Positions 7,372 through 16,410 of a stretch of 41,192 bases of DNA are shown here, piece after piece; the first letter of the stretch is position 1, and the number at the start of each line of letters is the position of its first letter. Source of the stretch: Natrinema amylolyticum (GTDB lineage Archaea > Halobacteriota > Halobacteria > Halobacteriales > Natrialbaceae); the NCBI RefSeq assembly GCF_020515625.1, contig NZ_JAIWPJ010000010.1, positions 1-41,192 of the forward strand, written 5' to 3'. Below the pieces are notes generated by a model. That model was not told the DNA's origin and ran no database searches. It was given only the letters and a program-made list of their open reading frames with translations. The position numbers and the translations under genes were made by a program.

Positions 7372-8010
7372 GCGTTTTATCTACCATTGATTGTAGCTCT
7401 GCATAAAACCAGGAGATATTCCCAGAAGAGTCATCCAGATCACGCGGTCACCGTCGGTAACATCTGACCCGACCGGCGAGTAGGACAACTGAACCAGACA
7501 TCTTCACGGCGAAATCAGCACACGAACTCCAGCAACTTCCATCGCAGTCTTCACCAACATAATGATCGGGAGAGGAAGATTGTTGGTCACCGCTTGGCAG
7601 AAAGAAGAAAGTTCCCGATATCGGGACTCCAGACGGTGTGAAGATGGCGGAATTCCGCGAAAGCACGCGGACAGCGAACGACCGGTTCGGCGGAGAGGAT
7701 ATCGATGAGTGGGCACCACACGCTGTCGACGACGAGACTTGACTTCGACAGGTGAGAAGCGATTAACGAGGAGCGCAAGAAAGTGGTGCGTATGACTGCT
7801 GACATCGCGTATCCCTCTGTCTAACTTATATAACGATATTTAAATAAACGGTCAAACCTCCGCTGAACGTTCGGATGTCCGTTCCCTGCGGATACTGCTG
7901 ACACCAGGCCAAAGGCCGGAAAATACCTCAGGTTCTCCGATCCGGGTCCGGGAAACCATATCTCTGGACCAACGGAATGCTGCGTGTGGCTACCCAAAAG
8001 CGTAGAGTCA
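7372..8010. other. Gene-poor stretch with one possible coding fragment
   Basis: No complete gene. On the plus strand, about 7592-7742 reads GRKKKVPDIGTPDGVKMAEFRESTRTANDRFGGEDIDEWAPHAVDDET and stops. The composition is convincingly haloarchaeal, but there is no start or family match, so it may be the tail of a lost gene. The overlapping minus-strand frames (7448-7805) are proline/serine/arginine-rich shadows. From 7800 the sequence is AT-rich and then downstream of the FilR1-type regulator gene. Confidence 0.3.
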
Positions 8011-8832
8011 CTAGACCTTCGGTAATATTGCCGGACCAACCTGCTTAGCCTCGGTCCGGTAATCTTGATAAAGTGATTCGGCCCACGACACAACAGTTGG
8101 ATTTCCAGTAACTAACAATCCTCGAACTTCCCGTTCCTCTCCTTGTTCTTCACCCAACCAGATAGCTACTGACTCATCGAAGATATGAATATTAATTGGG
8201 ACTTCCCCCTCATACATCCAGACACCATTCTTTTCTGCCCTTGTACGCCACAGAGGCACCTGTTCTGGTTTTGCAGGAAGGGTGTCGAACCAACTAGCTT
8301 TAATCACGATTTCAGCATCCAATTTCCCGCCCACAGACTGGTTATGGATAAGTTTCACAAATCGACGAAGAGCAACTTCCACAAGAGAGCGCATCTCATT
8401 CGCATCACGAATCATCTCTGCCACGTGATCATATGGGCCAGCCGGATGAGAGGAAGTCGGCGTTATGATGTTAGCATCGCTCAGATGACGAAAATCAATC
8501 GAGTAAACAGGAGACGGAAGCCAATTGATGGCGGCCCCGAGTTGCTGGACGCCTTCGATAGTCTGCAGATACTCGCAAAATTCGTCGATCATAATCTCCC
8601 CTCTATCCGTGAGTTTATACTGACTCCCCACAGAGTCGATCCATCCCCGTGATTCACCCTCAGCGAGCACCCGCGCAACTGTCGACCGGGAGGCCTCCGT
8701 CTGCTCTGTGAGAGCCTTGCTCGTCGTCGCCCCTTCTGTGAGCGCCTTGAACACCTCTACGCTGTGTTCCGAATTGGCGAAGACCTGAATCGCGTCCAGC
8801 GTAGAGGCTCTGGCGGATTGGTCTGGGGCCAT
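8011..8832 (-). CDS. FilR1-type helix-turn-helix transcriptional regulator
   Basis: A 273-residue regulator. Residues about 20-90 form a winged HTH (EVFKALTEGATTSKALTEQTEASRSTVARVLAEGESRGWIDSVGSQYKLTDRGE). The remaining 180 residues match the plan of the archaeal FilR1/methanogen-regulator output domain (formerly DUF1724): a start near YDHVAEMI, then AEIVIKASWFDTLPAKPEQVPLWR, then a strand-rich end with HIFDESVAIWLGEE and GLLVTGNPTVVSWAESLYQDYR. The ligand is unknown. The ATG at 8832 is preferred to a GTG at 8850. It is transcribed away from the DUF5602 gene. No target operator was identified. Confidence 0.8.
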   Translation of the reverse strand: MAPDQSARASTLDAIQVFANSEHSVEVFKALTEGATTSKALTEQTEASRSTVARVLAEGESRGWIDSVGSQYKLTDRGEIMIDEFCEYLQTIEGVQQLGAAINWLPSPVYSIDFRHLSDANIITPTSSHPAGPYDHVAEMIRDANEMRSLVEVALRRFVKLIHNQSVGGKLDAEIVIKASWFDTLPAKPEQVPLWRTRAEKNGVWMYEGEVPINIHIFDESVAIWLGEEQGEEREVRGLLVTGNPTVVSWAESLYQDYRTEAKQVGPAILPKV

Positions 8833-9068
8833 GCGGAAGTCTACGCTCACGCAGTTGCTAATAATTTTCCAAGAGGGTAGGAATGTTTGCAGGGCCTTGG
8901 AAGATACTTATCGAATAGAATTATGGACTGGAGCACGCTATATGATATCAAGGCCCAAGAACGGGCTGAGAGAGGGAACTATCGAATGCGAGAGTCTCAA
9001 TTCCGAGTTAGTTGAGCGGCAATCGGTCGAGAAAACACACGATTCAGCGAAACACACGGGGCAAACGT

Positions 9069-9938
9069 ATGACCAACCTGAAAGAGACAACTCGGCGTAC
9101 AGTACTGAAAACAATTGGGGGAAGCGCTGTCGGGGGAGCGGTGATGACTGGCACCACAACTGCCAGCGCGCCCTCAAAGTCAGAGACACGGCACCTCCAC
9201 GCAGGCGGATCACATGACATCGGAGAGGGGACAGTGACGGCATACGCAACAACGATGTCAGCCGACAGTGTCTTCTCGCTCGGTGTTTACTTTGATAGCG
9301 CTGCAATAGATGCGTTAGGCGATGAGGAGGTTGCAATACCGCTTACTTTTCCATCAGAAACGACCGGTGGTGACGCCCTCAATCTCCATCAATTCACCTT
9401 CCTACGGTTCAATTACCTTCCAGAGGGACACTGGCCGGAGGGAGTGTACGACGTACCCCACTTAGATACCCAGTTCTTCATGCTCGATCAGTCGACCGTC
9501 GAGGGGATCGAAGAACGGCCAGCGACCTATTCGATTCCAGAAGCCCAGATGCCCGAGGATCACATCCGGCCGCCAGTGGTCGACACCAACGACGATGGTG
9601 AACCCGATACGCCAATCGTTGAGGCAGGACGGGGAGAGCCGATTGCCGATCCAAGCTCATCGGAGCACCAGGAAGACGGTGAATTCACTCACACATGTAT
9701 CTATGGAGCGTCTGATCCGGACAGTGATGGGAGGGGGCAGATTTCCCTAATTGAGCCGATGATCACAGTCGACTTCGCCGACCAACTAGATACGGTGGTG
9801 GACACTGAGTTGAAGACACCGGAGGAGTATTTCGCTGCCGGCGAGTATCCCACCTCGTACCTGCTACAACCAGGCGAAGATGGTGGTTTCTTCGTTTCTC
9901 TCACCGATTTCGAATCATTCCCAGGCCCGAGCATGTAA
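9069..9938 (+). CDS. Secreted DUF5602-family protein with signal peptide
   Basis: A 289-residue protein. The start MTNLKETTRRTVLKTIGGSAVGGAVMTGTTTASA gives a Tat-like signal (RR followed by a weakly hydrophobic stretch). The frame is open further upstream from 9012, but that extension lacks such a signal. The mature part follows the haloarchaeal DUF5602 pattern: VTAYATTMSADSVFSLGVYFD, then LRFNYLPEGHWPEGVYDVPHLDTQFFML with a His cluster, then FTHTCIYGASDPDSDGR, and LKTPEEYFAAGEYPTSYLL. The HW...YD.PH.D.QF.ML motif could bind a metal or form a cupredoxin-like site, but the activity is unknown. It acts outside the cell or anchored to the membrane. The upstream regulator is divergent, so co-regulation is possible. 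Confidence 0.75.
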   Translation: MTNLKETTRRTVLKTIGGSAVGGAVMTGTTTASAPSKSETRHLHAGGSHDIGEGTVTAYATTMSADSVFSLGVYFDSAAIDALGDEEVAIPLTFPSETTGGDALNLHQFTFLRFNYLPEGHWPEGVYDVPHLDTQFFMLDQSTVEGIEERPATYSIPEAQMPEDHIRPPVVDTNDDGEPDTPIVEAGRGEPIADPSSSEHQEDGEFTHTCIYGASDPDSDGRGQISLIEPMITVDFADQLDTVVDTELKTPEEYFAAGEYPTSYLLQPGEDGGFFVSLTDFESFPGPSM

Positions 9939-10705
9939 TGAAATCACATATGGCTGTAGTCGCCATGCGACCAGACGGTCGTTATACCTGTTTTCCTGGA
10001 ATTTCTACCATTTCGACTGGATGTGAAAATTAGTAGTATATTATCTGCTACTTGTTGAGATATATGTCCATAAAGGTATTGTATAATAATGATTTTGGTG
10101 GAGGATCTGGTGAGTGCCTCAAATAAAGGACAAGGTGATGACATACTATACCAACTGAAAACCGATCATCGCGTCGGACTGGCAGGGAAGATACGAAGCT
10201 AAGGGTACCGAATGCCGAACACCGATACCGATAGATCACCAATAAGGACCGGCAACCGCACGTGACCGACGTACTCGAATACGTCCCAGACGAAGCCGCG
10301 TCCGAACGTGATTCTGTCGACGAATACCGATCAAGATCGGCTCGAGGGATGGCGTTCCAGTCGATATGATCGGTACGTCACGTTGACGGCGCCACCGACG
10401 AGTCCCGAGAGAGTCTGTGCGAATTAGGTCTACCAGACACGATCGTAGGGGCCAAGCATTCCGAACGTGTGGACCAACGCCGTCGTCGAAATCTACTCTC
10501 ACTGCTACGGACAGAATCGAACATCGTATCCTCGTTCAAAGTACTGCGGAAACGAGACGAACGTCAGCGAAGAGATGCCGTTGACGATGACACTCGGATC
10601 GCAACATACTCCTGTTCCGCCAGCTGCCGAATATGCGGAAGGGAAGTACCCCTCTGCTGGCAGGTCAAATATGTATACCGATCCAGAACGTGGTCAGTGA
10701 TAGGC
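9939..10705. other. Long intergenic stretch upstream of the UspA gene
   Basis: No supported gene. The part 9940-10150 is AT-rich with several TATA-like runs. About 10260-10360 has a short open stretch (TDVLEYVPDEAASERDSVDEYRSRSARG) with no start or family match. The plus-strand frame that continues from 10469 into the UspA gene is not needed, because the UspA start is clear. AAATATGTATA near 10668 is a plausible TATA region about 35 bases before the UspA start. Confidence 0.35.
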
Positions 10706-11560
10706 ATGTACGACCGTATTCTCGTTCCCGTCGACGGGAGCGATTCGGCGACGGCAGCACTGGACCACGGGCTCGAGATCGCGACCGATCACGACACGAC
10801 CGTCACGCTCCTCTACGTCGCGGACACGAACAAGCCGAGTCAGACCCGTGCTGGCACCGACGTCGTGGACGTCCTCGAACGCAAAGGCGACGAGATCGTC
10901 TCGGACGCGCGGGAACGGGCAGCGGACAGCGACGTTGCCGTGACTACGGACGTCTTGCAGGGGACGCCCCACGACGTGATCATTGATTACGCCAAGACGA
11001 AGGATGTCGATCTCGTGGTGATAGGGACCCACGGGCGAGACGGCCTCAAGCGATACGTCGTCGGGAGTGTTGCCGAACGCGTCGTCAATACGGCGCCGAT
11101 GCCGGTACTGACAGTTCATGCGATTGACGAACCGACCTATCCGTACGAGTCCGTTCTTGTCTCGACCGATGGAAGCGAGCACGCGACGACCGCACTACAG
11201 ATGGGCACGGATGTCGCGAAGCGCCACGGCGCGACGCTCCATATCCTCGCCGTCCTCGAGGACGGACTCCTCGGATTGGGCGGCGAATTGGACCGCGAGA
11301 GACAGGCGATGGACCTGCTCGAGGACGCTAAGTCGACGGCGACCAACGGAGGCGTCGACGACGTCGTGACCGCCGTTGAATCCGGATCGGTTCCGACAGA
11401 GATTATCTCTTACGCCGAGGCCGCGGGAGTTGATCTGGTAGTAATGGGAACACACGGTCGGACGGGTCTGGACGACCGGCTCCTCGGCAGTATCACCGAA
11501 CGGGTCCTCCGCACCGCGTCAGTTCCCGTCCTGACGGCGAATCAACGCGATGAATCGTGA
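10706..11560 (+). CDS. Universal stress protein with two tandem UspA domains
   Basis: A 284-residue protein with two UspA domains. The first (1-140) begins MYDRILVPVDGSDSATAALDHGLEIA and ends with the nucleotide-binding loop IGTHGRDGLKRYVVGSVAERVVNTAPMPVLTV. The second (about 150-284) begins YESVLVSTDGSEHATTALQMGTDVA and ends VMGTHGRTGLDDRLLGSITERVLRTASVPVLTA. Both carry the G-x2-G-x9-G(S/T) motif of ATP-binding Usp proteins. Cytoplasmic; likely a stress or energy-state sensor. ATG at 10706 starts the first domain exactly. The neighbours, a lipid kinase and an FNT channel, are on the other strand and convergent with it. Confidence 0.9.
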   Translation: MYDRILVPVDGSDSATAALDHGLEIATDHDTTVTLLYVADTNKPSQTRAGTDVVDVLERKGDEIVSDARERAADSDVAVTTDVLQGTPHDVIIDYAKTKDVDLVVIGTHGRDGLKRYVVGSVAERVVNTAPMPVLTVHAIDEPTYPYESVLVSTDGSEHATTALQMGTDVAKRHGATLHILAVLEDGLLGLGGELDRERQAMDLLEDAKSTATNGGVDDVVTAVESGSVPTEIISYAEAAGVDLVVMGTHGRTGLDDRLLGSITERVLRTASVPVLTANQRDES

Positions 11561-11656
11561 GCTGATGAACCCGATGTCGAGGCCCCCTACGACTCGTCGG
11601 GGAACCGGCCGCCGTCGGGGTTCCCCCGCGGGTCTCGACGGTTGCGGGCGTAACCG

Positions 11657-12607
11657 TCATACCGGCATGGAACGGCCTCGGTCACCGTACTCCTCTCCCA
11701 CGCAAACACGGAGCGCTCGCGGCCGAACACCGATCTCGACCGTCTCGTACTCCTGACGCTCCCCGTCGAGACTGAACTGCACCGGCTCGTCCTTCAGGGC
11801 GACGACCTCGAGGGCGGACGCTTCGATCGTCGTGACGTGGGGCGTTTCCCGACTGAGGAACCGTCGTTCGACGGCCTCAGCGATCGCGTCCGTCGGCGGC
11901 ATCCGATCGACGATCGTCACCTCGAGGCGTCCGGTGCGGGCGTTCGACGGTTCGTTTTCGCCGGTGAACCGCCGAAGGGTACCGATCCCCAGACACAGCG
12001 CCTCGCCCTGCCAGACGTACTCTCCGTCGCCTGCGGCGGCGTCAACCGCAACCTCGAGTCCGTCGAATTCTCGAGCGGTCCGCAGGCCTTCGATAACGAA
12101 CGCGAGCGTGCCGATCCGTTCTTTGAGTTCCTCCGAGGCTGCCGTACTCGCCGCTGCGGGAAGCCCCGCGATAGCCGACAGTACGAACGGTTCGCCGTCG
12201 GCCATTCCCAGGTCGAGTCGCTTCGTCTCACCTCGGTCCGCGGCCGCGAACCCGTCTCGTATCTGGTCGATCCCCAGCGCCGACGCGGCGATGTTCGCCG
12301 TTCCTGCCGGGATGATAGAGAGCACCATATCCTCGAGTGCGTCGGCCGCGACGAGCCCCTGAACGGCTTCGTGAACGGTTCCATCGCCGCCGCAGATCGC
12401 GAGGAGGTCGACATCGTCGGCCGCGGCCTGCGTCGCGATGTCGACCGCGTGTCCAGCGCGTTCGGTCTCAACGATTCGAAATCCGTGGTCAGCGGCGAGT
12501 CGACGGACTTGTTCGACGTGATCCCCGTCCCCGCTCGTCGGATTGAGGATGAGACGACGCGTTTCTTCGGTCGACCCGTCGGTCGAACCCGCGTCTCCAC
12601 TGGTCAT
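11657..12607 (-). CDS. Diacylglycerol/YegS-like lipid kinase
   Basis: A 316-residue DAGK-catalytic-domain protein. RRLILNPTSGDGDHVEQVRRLAADHGF is the N-terminal nucleotide-binding start, and ICGGDGTVHEAVQGL (73-77 GGDGT) is the diagnostic phosphate-binding motif. LSIIPAGTANIAASALGI corresponds to the PxGTxND/NxxA segment; here GTAN replaces the common GTGND. The C-terminal beta-sandwich ends with VQFSLDGERQEYETVEIGVRPRALRVCV. It would phosphorylate a lipid or long-chain alcohol at the inner membrane face; the substrate is not determinable here. It lies 72 bases downstream of the FNT gene on the same strand and may be cotranscribed. Confidence 0.88.
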   Translation of the reverse strand: MTSGDAGSTDGSTEETRRLILNPTSGDGDHVEQVRRLAADHGFRIVETERAGHAVDIATQAAADDVDLLAICGGDGTVHEAVQGLVAADALEDMVLSIIPAGTANIAASALGIDQIRDGFAAADRGETKRLDLGMADGEPFVLSAIAGLPAAASTAASEELKERIGTLAFVIEGLRTAREFDGLEVAVDAAAGDGEYVWQGEALCLGIGTLRRFTGENEPSNARTGRLEVTIVDRMPPTDAIAEAVERRFLSRETPHVTTIEASALEVVALKDEPVQFSLDGERQEYETVEIGVRPRALRVCVGEEYGDRGRSMPV

Positions 12608-12679
12608 GACGGAATCGGATGGGACGAGTACCCAAGTGCTCTGGGCCGGATGCGGCCGGGAGATCGCTTTTCGTGGCGG

Positions 12680-13459
12680 TTATTCTTCCGATCCCATCAC
12701 CTGGGCAACGTGAGTGAACGTAACGAGGCCGATTCCACCGACGAAGTTCCCTACGGTCGCGACGACAACCGTTTCGGCCAGTGCTCCGTACCCGATCGGA
12801 GCGTCGAAGAGAAGCCCGAAAAAGACGTGGATCGCAGTGACGATCACGTGATCGAACGGCCCGAGGGCCAACAGGAACCCGACGATATAGGCCATCGTGA
12901 TGCGGCTCCGAACGCTGTTGACGCCCTGTAGGAGGAACGACAGTAAGCTCACGAGGGCACCGCCGATAATGGCACTTGCGAACATCCCTCTCAGCGGCCG
13001 ATGGACGATCTCTTCAGCCGTCCGCGACAGTGCATGTGCTGACCCGGACGGAAGGACGCCATCGACGGCAAAGACGAGTGCGAAGAGGAACCCGCCGATG
13101 AGGTTGACGACGAGGGTGACGATCCACAGCCGAAGGAGCGGCCCGAGCAGCCACGAGCCGTCCTGGTCGACCGCCTTCGCGGCCGGATCGAAGAAGTTCT
13201 CGTTGAACAGCTCCGATCGGCCGACGACCAGGAAGACGACGCCGACTCCGAAGGTGAGCGCGCCTGCGATATGTGCGACGTCACCGAAGCGCGGTTCGAC
13301 CAGTCCGTCGACGACTCCGAGCGTGGCGATGCCGAAGACGATGGTGAACCCCGCAATGAAGCTGGTCGCCGTGAGCTCGAGCAGTGACTGGTCGAGCCGT
13401 CGTTCACCTTCCGCGACCGCCCGATCGAATATCTCTGCTGGATCTGGAGCGATTGGCAC
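12680..13459 (-). CDS. Formate/nitrite transporter (FNT) family channel
   Basis: A 259-residue membrane protein with six hydrophobic segments. LLELTATSFIAGFTIVFGIATLG and FGVGVVFLVVGRSELFNENFFDP give the first membrane pairs; the latter is the family loop around SELFTEN. LLRLWIVTLVVNLIGGFLFALVF is followed by MFASAIIGGALVSLLSFLL, and MAYIVGFLLALGPFDHVIVTAIHVFFGLL carries the central His region (FDHVI). FNT proteins are pentameric channels for small monovalent anions such as formate, nitrite or hydrosulfide; the specific anion is not determined. The start is GTG at 13459. The protein begins MPIAPDPAEIFDRAVAEGERRL, an amphipathic N-terminal helix of the family. Confidence 0.88.
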   Translation of the reverse strand: MPIAPDPAEIFDRAVAEGERRLDQSLLELTATSFIAGFTIVFGIATLGVVDGLVEPRFGDVAHIAGALTFGVGVVFLVVGRSELFNENFFDPAAKAVDQDGSWLLGPLLRLWIVTLVVNLIGGFLFALVFAVDGVLPSGSAHALSRTAEEIVHRPLRGMFASAIIGGALVSLLSFLLQGVNSVRSRITMAYIVGFLLALGPFDHVIVTAIHVFFGLLFDAPIGYGALAETVVVATVGNFVGGIGLVTFTHVAQVMGSEE

Positions 13460-13832
13460 GTCGGAGTTAACACGTACTAGCGGGATAACACATATCCATG
13501 GATATTCAACGAACCTGATACCGCGCGAGTCGGTACCGCTTCGGCAGACGGTCGCCGATCCGATATCCGGTTCGGCCGATCGCGATCAGAGTGGGCGTCG
13601 ACTCGTCTCATCCGGCGGGGAGCGCGAGGCGGACCGCTCCGCCAGACGTCGGAAAGCGGTTGATCCGCATAGACGGACTGCACCGCGTTTCGAATGATTT
13701 CGCTCACCGGAGTCGAATCACCTCTTCTCACGACATGCATCCGGTCAGTCTGTTCTTGTCGGCGACGTCGAAGGGAGAGACCAGATATCGGACCGGTAGG
13801 GATGTCTAGTTATTCCGAATTAGGCGAGAAAA
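13460..13832. other. Intergenic stretch without a recognisable gene
   Basis: Lies between the starts of the FNT gene and the end of the duplicated Tat protein gene. Minus- and plus-strand frames of 70-90 codons are present but are arginine/proline-rich shadows with no family signs. It presumably holds the FNT promoter near 13480-13500 (GGGATAACACATATCC on the plus strand). Confidence 0.3.
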
Positions 13833-13852
13833 CCCACGACTAACGTCGTGGG
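13833..13852 (-). terminator. Hairpin terminator (or element-end hairpin)
   Basis: A perfect 8-bp stem, CCCACGAC (13833-13840) with GTCGTGGG (13845-13852), and a TAAC loop. Read in the direction of the minus-strand gene ending at 13859, it is followed by GTTTTCTCG, a short T-run. This suits termination of that gene. A similar hairpin occurs at ends of IS1341-type elements, so it may be a transposon remnant put to that use. Confidence 0.5.
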
Positions 13853-13858
13853 ATCATA

Positions 13859-14668
13859 TCACCGAAGCGACTCATCGTCGATAGTAAGGGTTTCTTCGTC
13901 GACGACATTGAACTCGGCGGCGACGAGATTGCCCGCCGGATCGAATATTTCGGACTCGTCACGCATCACGTAGAGTTCTCCCTCCTCCGTTTCTGCTCCC
14001 TCTTGTGGGAAGAAGAGGAACTGATTGTTCGTGCCGAAGTATTCGGCATGGACGGTATTGTAACCCGTGAACAGGCCGCTTTGCTCGATATCCTGTGGAA
14101 CCCATCCTTGCGGTCCTGACGTGATCTCGAACGGCGCGCTCGAGAAGAAGTTATCCGGACGGACAGCAGCTTCGCCGCCACCCTCGTCCAGAATCTCGAA
14201 GTCCTCCTCGGTCTCGAGTTCGAAGGGGAGGTCCTCTCCAGTGAGCGGTCGGTACTGGACGCGAACGAGACCGGAAATTGCTAACTCGTCTTCGATCGGT
14301 GACGATAGTCGGTCGTCGAATACGTACTGCTCTCCCTCTTCGATCTGTGCATCTTGGGGTACGAAGAGATACCCCTCTTCGTTCGTGTTGAAGTGTTCAA
14401 TAACACGTACGCTGTGGTTCTGCAGGACGTCCGGATTGTCCACGACAGGGGCGTCTTCCAGTGGCGGCGAGACGACCTGGAAGACCGCGCCCGAAAAATA
14501 CACTTCGCCAGTCGTAATCGCCTCTCGAAATTGCTCGTCATCGTCGTTTTCGGCCGGCGCCTCCTGTGCACCCACATTTCCGGTCACACCGAGTCCTAGT
14601 GCGGCCGAGGTGAGTGAGCCTGCCTTCACGAACCACCGTCGTGATCTCCGGTTACGCTGCTCATTCAT
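13859..14668 (-). CDS. Tat-exported acidic protein with an internal tandem duplication
   Basis: A 269-residue protein. The N-terminus (NRRSRRWFVKAGSLTSAALGLGVTGNVGAQEA) is a Tat signal with a twin Arg and a likely cleavage site after GAQ. The mature protein contains two homologous halves. The first runs from GEVYFSGAVFQVVSPPLED through HSVRVIEHFNTNEEGYLFVPQDAQIEEGEQYVFDDR. The second runs from DNFFSSAPFEITSGPQG through NTVHAEYFGTNNQFLFFPQEGAETEEGELYVMRDE. Shared features are an F/Y-rich strand, H..EYF or EHF, N.....FPQ, and EEGE.YV..D. I do not recognise the family. It is predicted to be extracellular and beta-rich. A hairpin follows the stop. Confidence 0.7.
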   Translation of the reverse strand: MNEQRNRRSRRWFVKAGSLTSAALGLGVTGNVGAQEAPAENDDDEQFREAITTGEVYFSGAVFQVVSPPLEDAPVVDNPDVLQNHSVRVIEHFNTNEEGYLFVPQDAQIEEGEQYVFDDRLSSPIEDELAISGLVRVQYRPLTGEDLPFELETEEDFEILDEGGGEAAVRPDNFFSSAPFEITSGPQGWVPQDIEQSGLFTGYNTVHAEYFGTNNQFLFFPQEGAETEEGELYVMRDESEIFDPAGNLVAAEFNVVDEETLTIDDESLR

Positions 14669-14789
14669 GCGAAATCAGTGTCCCTCTCGGACGATCGGTC
14701 GTTCACCCCATCTTTCAATAGTCACCATGCCGGCTTTTGCAGCCGTTGGCAGCACCATTGATCGAGCGGTATTACAAGAATCCTGAAAG

Positions 14790-15407
14790 TTAATTATCAG
14801 AAGTAGACCGGAATCGTCGCCCGAAGAACCCGACGAGTTCACTGACGTAGCCGGTTCCCCAAATCGCGACGATTACTGCGCCGACTGCGTTGAACACGAA
14901 GTCGGTAACGATGTCGTCGATTCCATAGACAGTGACCACCGCGCCGCCGAGGGCGAACTCCAGTACCTCCCAGATAACGCCGACCGCGAGGACGAAGACG
15001 ACGATGAACACGGAGCGAAAGGTCGACGGGACGTTCATCTCGTCGGAGTGGAGTTCGAACGCACGGAAGGCCGCATACCCCAGCCCCGCAATGATTGACG
15101 CTGAGACGGTGTGGGCGATCTCGTCGTACCACTGGTACGCTTCGTAGAGCCAAAGCGATCCCACCGTATGGAGGATCACGGCGGTGGTAATCCAGAGGAC
15201 GAGCCCGGCATCCATCGAGTATCCGTACTCCCAACGCAACCACGCCGGCAGGAGCGTTATTCCGAGGGCCAATCCTGCCGTTCCGGAGATCCCGAACTGA
15301 AACGTCACTACCCCGTAACCGAGGAGCGCGACGAGCCCGAGTTGCAGGCCTCGAACGATACGGCGCTCCTGAGCATCCGTCAGCCCCAGCGCGTCGCCGA
15401 GCGTCAT
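14790..15407 (-). CDS. Polytopic membrane protein, DUF2238/YjdF-like
   Basis: A 205-residue membrane protein. MTLGDALGLTDAQERRIVRGLQLGLVALLGYGVVTF is a soluble N-terminus plus the first membrane helix. Then follow GTAGLALGITLLPAWLRWEYGY, LVLWITTAVILHTVGSLWLYEAYQWYDEIAHTVSASIIAGLGYAAF, and SVFIVVFVLAVGVIWEVLEFALGG, ending in a helix with IVTDFVFNAVGAVIVAIWGTGYV. The buried polar motif YDE..H, WE..E and DTxxD-like (DDIVTD) matches the DUF2238/YjdF pattern. Function unknown; the conserved acidic and His residues suggest a metal site within the membrane. The ATG at 15407 overlaps the stop of the upstream gene (ATGA), so the two form an operon. The longer frame to 15569 is antisense-like and is not used. 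Confidence 0.75.
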   Translation of the reverse strand: MTLGDALGLTDAQERRIVRGLQLGLVALLGYGVVTFQFGISGTAGLALGITLLPAWLRWEYGYSMDAGLVLWITTAVILHTVGSLWLYEAYQWYDEIAHTVSASIIAGLGYAAFRAFELHSDEMNVPSTFRSVFIVVFVLAVGVIWEVLEFALGGAVVTVYGIDDIVTDFVFNAVGAVIVAIWGTGYVSELVGFFGRRFRSTSDN

Positions 15408-15991
15408 GGTGATTCCGCTCCGTTCGCGGCTCGAGCGACAGCACCCGCTGGTTCGAATCGGCCGGCAAACCACTGGAAGAGTCCGCCGAACACGAGTCCC
15501 ACAACGGTGACGATGACGAAATCCCACTGGAGTTCGGTCTGTGAGTGCAGGTACTCGGTCCCGAGCCATTGATCCGAGTAGAACTGCATGATGGTCCAGA
15601 GCGCTTGGAGTGCCATCGTCGTCAGTACCGCAAAGATAACAGCGAATCGACGGCTTAGTTCGACCGATGCGAACGTCTCAAGCTCGACGACGATGACGAG
15701 TGCGAGCGTCGCAATAGCGAGATACACCACGGTCTCGGACGGAAATCCGACCAGACCAGCAACGGCTGAGAGCGTAGCGACTGCCAAGAGCGGCCAGGAA
15801 ACCATCGCCGTCCAGTCGTTGGTGATCAGCGCTGGTACTGATACCGTAGCGACGATGACTAGCTCGAACCCACCCCAGAGCAGAACGCCTGTAAGAATAC
15901 TCTCGATGGCACCCAGCGCCACGATGCCCGTCAATGACCATCCGATGACGGCGTTCATCCGCTCGTCGCGGACGAGTTCCTCGAGCGCCAC
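15404..15991 (-). CDS. Partner polytopic membrane protein
   Basis: About 195 residues with five to six hydrophobic segments: MNAVIGWSLTGIVALGAIESILTGVLLWGGFELVIVATVSVPALI, MVSWPLLAVATLSAVAGLVGF, VVYLAIATLALVIVVELETF, and FAVIFAVLTTMALQALWTIMQFYSDQWLGTEYL. It ends with TELQWDFVIVTVVGLVFGGLFQWFAGRFEPAG. The repeated E(L/F)ETF and WDFV segments recall the polar positions of the downstream DUF2238-like protein, so the two may be paralogous halves of one complex. The start is uncertain: a GTG at 15991 (ALEELVRDER) is preferred; TTG at 16033 and ATG at 15958 are alternatives. It is translationally coupled to the next gene. Confidence 0.65.
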   Translation of the reverse strand: MALEELVRDERMNAVIGWSLTGIVALGAIESILTGVLLWGGFELVIVATVSVPALITNDWTAMVSWPLLAVATLSAVAGLVGFPSETVVYLAIATLALVIVVELETFASVELSRRFAVIFAVLTTMALQALWTIMQFYSDQWLGTEYLHSQTELQWDFVIVTVVGLVFGGLFQWFAGRFEPAGAVARAANGAESP

Positions 15992-16084
15992 AACGTACCA
16001 ACTCGGTCCGGGGACACTAAAATCCGCAGCCAAATTTCAACCGCCCAACGGAGATGAACGTCCGTAGTCAACGAACTGATGTAT

Positions 16085-16410
16085 TTGACATCCTCCCGCG
16101 CTGAAGCGCGAGGATTCCTTCGTGGGACAGCAGGTCGTTCCTGCGTCCTCGAAGGCATCCTGACCAGACCACGAGGTCTCGGCTGTGGTTTGTGCGTCGG
16201 GCCACCAACGGTGGCGGGGTGTACTTGAGTATCCGCTTGCACCCACGGGCCGTGCCATCGACCCGACTCGGTTCAAACCGAGTGAGCGAGCCGCTCTGGT
16301 GCGGGATCGGTTTTTGATAGTGGATATCCACATTCAACTCCAGTTTTCGTCAGGAGTACGGCTTATAGGCTGAACAGGCGCAATACCACGGCCTTCAGGC
16401 CGTGGATACG
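16085..16410 (-). mobile_element. Miniature non-coding IS200/IS605-type element (PATE-like)
   Basis: At one side TTGACATCCTCC (16085-16096) is followed by the hairpin CGCGC-TGAA-GCGCG (16097-16110) and AGGATTCC, the right-end plan seen elsewhere in the window. At the other side a perfect 8-bp hairpin with TTCA loop (16386-16405, CCACGGCC/GGCCGTGG) follows a GCTTATAGGCTGAAC block; this matches my memory of left ends of haloarchaeal IS200/IS605 elements. About 325 bases lie between the ends with no transposase coding, and the frames inside are poor. It fits the palindrome-associated miniature elements described in haloarchaea. Boundaries are approximate. Confidence 0.5.

Noticed and set aside
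10469-10705. N-terminal extension of the UspA frame with four Cys
   Set aside because: The UspA domain starts precisely at Met 10706 behind a TATA-like region; the extension is Arg-rich and has no family signs.
11837-12931. 364-codon plus-strand frame across the lipid kinase and FNT genes
   Set aside because: It is antisense to two well supported genes; long antisense frames are common in high-GC haloarchaea.
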